A DNA stretch of 8,554 nucleotides from CAZPEV01 sp964585635. Its GTDB lineage: Bacteria > Zixibacteria > MSB-5A5 > GN15 > JAAZOE01. The stretch covers positions 1-8,554 of the forward strand of contig CAZPEV010000145.1 in the NCBI GenBank assembly GCA_964585635.1. The letters run 5' to 3'. Below are positions 5,075-8,554 of this stretch, one piece after another. Within the stretch, counting starts at the first letter, position 1. The number at the start of each line of letters is the position of its first letter. The position numbers and the translations under genes were made by a program. The notes below the pieces were generated by a model. The model was not told the DNA's origin. It did not search any database and saw nothing but the letters and a program-made list of their open reading frames with translations.

Positions 5075-7888
5075 ATGCCTAACAAAAAGACTTACGGCAA
5101 AAAGGCTACGCCGGGGAAGAAGATTCCGGTCGAATCGATCAAGCACAAGGACAAGCGGGCCAATATTCCGACCGAGGAATTGCGCGACTTTGTCGCTGAG
5201 GATGAAACCCGTCCGCCGACCATGCGCTACCCCCGCGATCCGTCACTCGATCCACAACTGGTCTGGAAAGGCAAAGACGAACAGGACGGCAAAGACCTCG
5301 ATGTGCCGGTGGTGCCGATTTACATCCAGGAGAAAATCCAGCCGCAGGCGATCGTGGAAAACGTGCGCCGGGAGGCGTCGGCAGGACGGTCGGAGCCGGA
5401 ATTTAACCTATTCGGCGATTTCAACGGCATGGCTTTTGAAAAGCAGGTCGACTTTTACCATCACGAGGCCAACTGGTCCAACCGAATGATTCTGGGGGAT
5501 TCCCTTTTGGTCATGACCAGCCTGGCTGAGAAGGAGGGGCTTAAGGGGAAGGTCCAGATGATTTATCTCGATCCGCCTTATGGTATCAAATTTGGTTCCA
5601 ATTGGCAGGTGAGCACGCGCAAGCGAGACGTGAAGGACGGCAAATTGGATGATGCCACTCGCCAACCGGAGCAGATTCGGGCGTTTCGGGATACGTGGAA
5701 GCTCGGGATTCATTCTTACTTGGCCTACTTGCGCGACAGGTTCGTGATTGCCCGCGACCTGCTCACCGAGACCGGCAGCATATTTGTGCAGATTGGCGAT
5801 GAGAACGTGCATCTTGTTCGGTGCGTGCTGGATGAAGTATTCGGAAGTGAGAACTTCTGCGCCCAGATAGCATTCAAAACAACCGGAGGGCAGGCTGCAC
5901 GGTACCTATCATCCGTGTGTGATCTAATACTCTGGTACTCGAAGGACCACGAGCGAGTTAAGTATCGTCAATTGTATCTCGGCAAGGTTACAGAAGGGGA
6001 AGTTGGAAGGTACCAATGGGTGGAGTCTCCCGATTCCTCAACGCCCCGTGAGTTGACGGACGAGGAATTTGAGAATCCACGCACCATTCCGAGCGGGTGG
6101 AGAATTTTGGTCCATGACAATGTTACGTCTCAGGGGATTTCCGGCGATTCGTCCAATCCATTTGATTGGCGGGAGCGTGAGTACAAACTCCCAAGCAACT
6201 CGCATTGGAAAACCACACCTTCCGGCATGCAACGGTTAGCGACTGCAAATCGCCTGATGGCTATCGGCGAGACTCTTCGTTTCAAGCGAATCCTCGAAGA
6301 TTTCCCGGTATCTCCAATCGATAGCGTTTGGGGGGACACGGCCCTTAGCGGGTTTGGGCGAAAGAAGCGGTACATCGTCGAAACCAACGCCAAGGTCATT
6401 GAACGCTGCCTACTTATGTCCACCGACCCTGGCGATTTGGTGCTTGACCCGACCTGCGGCAGCGGCACCACCGCCTACGTCGCCGAACAATACGGCCGAC
6501 GCTGGATCACCATCGACACCAGCCGCGTCGCCCTCGCCCTGGCCCGCACGCGAATCATGGCCGCCCGGTATCCCTACTACCAATTATCCGACTCCCCCGA
6601 AGGAATCATGAAGGAGGCCGAAATCACCGGCCAGATTCCCCCGGAACACAAAACGGACAACGACATCAAGCGCGGGTTCGTCTATCGGCGCGTGCCGCAT
6701 GTTACGCTTAAAAGCATTGCTAATAACCCCGAAATCGACTCTGTCCATTCATCCTGGCAGGAAAAGCTGGAGCCGCTCTTGGCTGATCTCAACAAGGCGC
6801 TCAAAACCGATTGGAAAGAATGGCAGGTTCCCCGGCCGGATGATGACGATCCGGTGCAAAAGAAATGGCCGGCGGCTGTGCAAAAGCTTTTCGCCCAATA
6901 TTGGCAGTGCCGCCGCGACCGGCAAAAGGAAATCGACGATTCCATCGCCCGCCACGCCGATACCGAAATGCTGTACGACCAGCCATATGAAGACAACAAA
7001 CGGATTCGGGTCAGCGGGCCGTTCACGGTGGAGAGCCTCAGTCCGTTCCGGATGCTGCCGACCGACAAGGCGCTTCCGGCCGGTGAAGCGGCTGCCCAAA
7101 TGGAATCATCAGACCAGTTTATCCCGATGGTTATCGATAACCTGAAAAAGGCGGGCGTCCAGAACACTCGGCGCAACGAACGCCTGAAATTCGACCTGCT
7201 GGCCATCCATCCCGGCGTTTGGATTCATGCCGTCGGCGAATATACCGATGCAGACGGCAAAGCCCGGCGGGTGGCAGTCAGCGTAGGGCCGGAGTTTGGT
7301 ACGGTCAGCCCGCAACAGGTCAAGGAAGCGGCCAAAGAAGCGGTCAAAGGAATCGGATACGACCTGCTTGTCATATGTGGCTATGCTTTTGATCCGCACG
7401 TGAGCGAAGAAATCAAACGATACGGCAAGCTGGCCGTCCTTCCGACCCGCATGAACGAGGATTTGAAAATGGCCGACGATCTACTCAAGAAAACCGGCGT
7501 CGGCAACCTGTTCATGGTTTTCGGCGAACCCGACCTGGCCGTCACCGAGGTATCCGACGGCAAATTGCAGGTGACGGTCAAAGGGGTGGATGTGTATGAC
7601 CCGACCACGGGGGAAATCCGCAGTTCTTCGACCGATGATATTGCCTGCTGGTTTATCGATACCGATTACAATGGGGAAAGCTTTTTCGTCCGGCACGCCT
7701 ATTTTCTCGGCGCAGACCAGCCCTATGACCGCCTGAAGCGGGCCTTGCGGGCGGAGATTGACGAATTGGCCTGGAGCATGATCTACAGCGCCGAAAGCAA
7801 GCCGTTTGACGAGCCGAAAACCGGCAAGTTCGCCGTGAAGGTTATCAACCACTACGGCGACGAAGTACTGAAAGTCTATACTGTCTAA
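5075..7888 (+). CDS. Type III site-specific DNA methyltransferase (Mod subunit)
   Basis: This 937-residue protein would recognise the target site and methylate it, most likely at adenine N6, using S-adenosylmethionine; it also gives Res its specificity. The catalytic motif DPPYG (166-170) comes before the SAM-binding motif DPTCGSGTT (458-466), the order of beta-class amino-methyltransferases such as type III Mod proteins. A conserved N-terminal block (about 35-130, with DPQLVWKGKDEQDGKD) and a long C-terminal region (about 500-937) match the large Mod subfamily that accompanies the large Res seen here. Residues about 260-445, between the two motifs, should form the target-recognition domain. 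No simple-sequence tract suggesting phase-variable expression is visible. The gene has its own ribosome binding site and follows a 189-base gap rich in dyads, so it may be expressed independently of res-fic. The frame is intact; the exact site cannot be predicted. Confidence 0.93.
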   Translation: MPNKKTYGKKATPGKKIPVESIKHKDKRANIPTEELRDFVAEDETRPPTMRYPRDPSLDPQLVWKGKDEQDGKDLDVPVVPIYIQEKIQPQAIVENVRREASAGRSEPEFNLFGDFNGMAFEKQVDFYHHEANWSNRMILGDSLLVMTSLAEKEGLKGKVQMIYLDPPYGIKFGSNWQVSTRKRDVKDGKLDDATRQPEQIRAFRDTWKLGIHSYLAYLRDRFVIARDLLTETGSIFVQIGDENVHLVRCVLDEVFGSENFCAQIAFKTTGGQAARYLSSVCDLILWYSKDHERVKYRQLYLGKVTEGEVGRYQWVESPDSSTPRELTDEEFENPRTIPSGWRILVHDNVTSQGISGDSSNPFDWREREYKLPSNSHWKTTPSGMQRLATANRLMAIGETLRFKRILEDFPVSPIDSVWGDTALSGFGRKKRYIVETNAKVIERCLLMSTDPGDLVLDPTCGSGTTAYVAEQYGRRWITIDTSRVALALARTRIMAARYPYYQLSDSPEGIMKEAEITGQIPPEHKTDNDIKRGFVYRRVPHVTLKSIANNPEIDSVHSSWQEKLEPLLADLNKALKTDWKEWQVPRPDDDDPVQKKWPAAVQKLFAQYWQCRRDRQKEIDDSIARHADTEMLYDQPYEDNKRIRVSGPFTVESLSPFRMLPTDKALPAGEAAAQMESSDQFIPMVIDNLKKAGVQNTRRNERLKFDLLAIHPGVWIHAVGEYTDADGKARRVAVSVGPEFGTVSPQQVKEAAKEAVKGIGYDLLVICGYAFDPHVSEEIKRYGKLAVLPTRMNEDLKMADDLLKKTGVGNLFMVFGEPDLAVTEVSDGKLQVTVKGVDVYDPTTGEIRSSSTDDIACWFIDTDYNGESFFVRHAYFLGADQPYDRLKRALRAEIDELAWSMIYSAESKPFDEPKTGKFAVKVINHYGDEVLKVYTV

Positions 7889-7918
7889 CTTGGTTTTCTG
7901 TCATTGATATGAAACGGC

Positions 7919-8554
7919 ATGATCCAATCTGATCCATCAATATTGAAAGATCGCCTGCAATCATTGTTCATGTGTTGTTGTTCGATGATGTCCGCGGCGA
8001 TGGATGCGCTTGTAAAGAGCCATCATTTCAAACTCAAACTGGAAATAGGTGGCGTCTCCAATCCCGGCGGGGCTTTTTTCGTTGAAATCGCCAAACGATT
8101 GAAAGTGGATTTCAAAATAGTCGAGGTAGAACCTCTATATGCCGAAATGCCCTGGGCGTGGCTGTCAGACCACACTACAAAGAGTCAGCGAGCGTGGATA
8201 CCGGAAATGAGACATCGAGAAGGCGACTTCCATGTCATGTTCCCGTTCTATCTTCGCTATCACGTGAATGAACTCAGGAAACACTCCCCCGACTTTCCTT
8301 CGCCGCAAATGGATAACCTCTACGTCGTGTTGGTTTGGGAGGAATGTTTTGGGACGTTCCAGGCTCCATTGTCGGCACGGGTCCTCAAAGACCTCCTAGC
8401 TTGGGAAAAAACACATTTGCTCACCGCGCACAAGTATGCGGGCTCCACTATTGACGAAATTCGCACTGTTCATAGCAAAGTCATGTCTCTTTCAAAATTC
8501 TCCCAGCTCTACCTTGGTTTTTGCCCCGGGGCAAAAACCAAGGTAGAGCTGGGA
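7919..8554 (+). CDS. Unrecognised protein, 3' end beyond the window
   Basis: An open frame begins at the ATG at 7919, 30 bases after the mod stop, and runs to the last base without a stop (212 codons). The frame is closed by a TGA at 7910-7912, so 7919 is the most upstream ATG. Its ribosome binding site is weak; in-frame ATGs at 7970, 7985, 7988 and 8000 are alternatives. The translation looks protein-like, with runs such as HFKLKLEIGGVSNPGGAFFVEIAKRL and FHVMFPFYLRYHVNEL, a Cys-rich MCCCSMM near residue 18 and many aromatics. I recognise no motif or family. Codon use is somewhat more AT-rich than mod. The last 18 codons lie in the terminal palindrome, and codons after about 203 may be artefactual. 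It could be an accessory gene of the R-M locus or an unrelated neighbour. Confidence 0.6.
   Translation, partial: MIQSDPSILKDRLQSLFMCCCSMMSAAMDALVKSHHFKLKLEIGGVSNPGGAFFVEIAKRLKVDFKIVEVEPLYAEMPWAWLSDHTTKSQRAWIPEMRHREGDFHVMFPFYLRYHVNELRKHSPDFPSPQMDNLYVVLVWEECFGTFQAPLSARVLKDLLAWEKTHLLTAHKYAGSTIDEIRTVHSKVMSLSKFSQLYLGFCPGAKTKVELG
8501..8554. repeat. Perfect 54-base palindrome at the window end
   Basis: Bases 8501-8527 are exactly the reverse complement of 8528-8554, with no loop and the centre at CCCC/GGGG. The left arm continues the open frame from 7919 naturally. A perfect loopless palindrome ending exactly at the sequence end is typical of a fold-back chimera or assembly-graph artefact. A genuine inverted repeat is less likely, and no T-run follows to make it a terminator. 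Confidence 0.9.

Noticed and set aside
5075..7888. Phase-variable mod
   Set aside because: I found no homopolymer or short tandem repeat tract near the start or within the gene that could switch the frame.
8501..8554. Rho-independent terminator
   Set aside because: The hairpin is long and loopless, is not followed by a T-run, and lies inside an open reading frame.

Overview
The window carries a restriction-modification locus of the type III kind, in the subfamily with a roughly 1000-residue helicase-nuclease (Res) and a roughly 940-residue methyltransferase (Mod). A class II Fic protein is encoded between them. All recognisable genes are on the + strand. Starts led by AGG/GAG-type Shine-Dalgarno sequences, sigma70-like promoter elements and ATGA/TAATG gene overlaps mark it as bacterial. 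Coding DNA is mid-GC with many C- and G-ending codons. The host phylum cannot be read from the sequence: this family travels horizontally and no housekeeping gene is present.

Layout. Bases 1-287 hold no convincing gene but contain two dyads. Bases 288-359 form a 23-codon ORF behind a strong ribosome binding site. Its stop codon abuts a degenerate tRNA-like sequence on the minus strand (360-430), a plausible scar of an integration site. Bases 431-649 show nothing I can call beyond an imperfect palindrome. A good sigma70-type promoter (650-678) precedes res (777-3776). fic (3773-4885) overlaps res by four bases, so the two are probably co-transcribed and translationally coupled. A 189-base gap (4886-5074) contains a possible 52-residue ORF and a cluster of TTTGT/ACAAA dyads that look like operators. 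mod (5075-7888) follows. A further reading frame opens at 7919 and runs off the window end; I do not recognise its product. The last 54 bases are a perfect loopless palindrome, most easily explained as a fold-back assembly artefact.

How the parts work together (family knowledge plus inference). Mod methylates a short asymmetric site, probably at adenine N6. Res, an ATP-driven superfamily 2 translocase with a C-terminal nuclease domain, cuts unmodified DNA in complex with Mod. Fic proteins transfer AMP to a hydroxyl residue of a target protein; this one carries its own inhibitory motif. It may be a second, toxin-like layer or a regulator of the R-M pair. The order res-fic-(regulatory gap)-mod suggests that Mod is controlled separately from Res and Fic.

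Most of this belongs to known families. The less explained parts are the Fic insertion, the operator-like dyads before mod, the non-lysine residue at the usual catalytic lysine position of the Res nuclease, and the two unrecognised reading frames.
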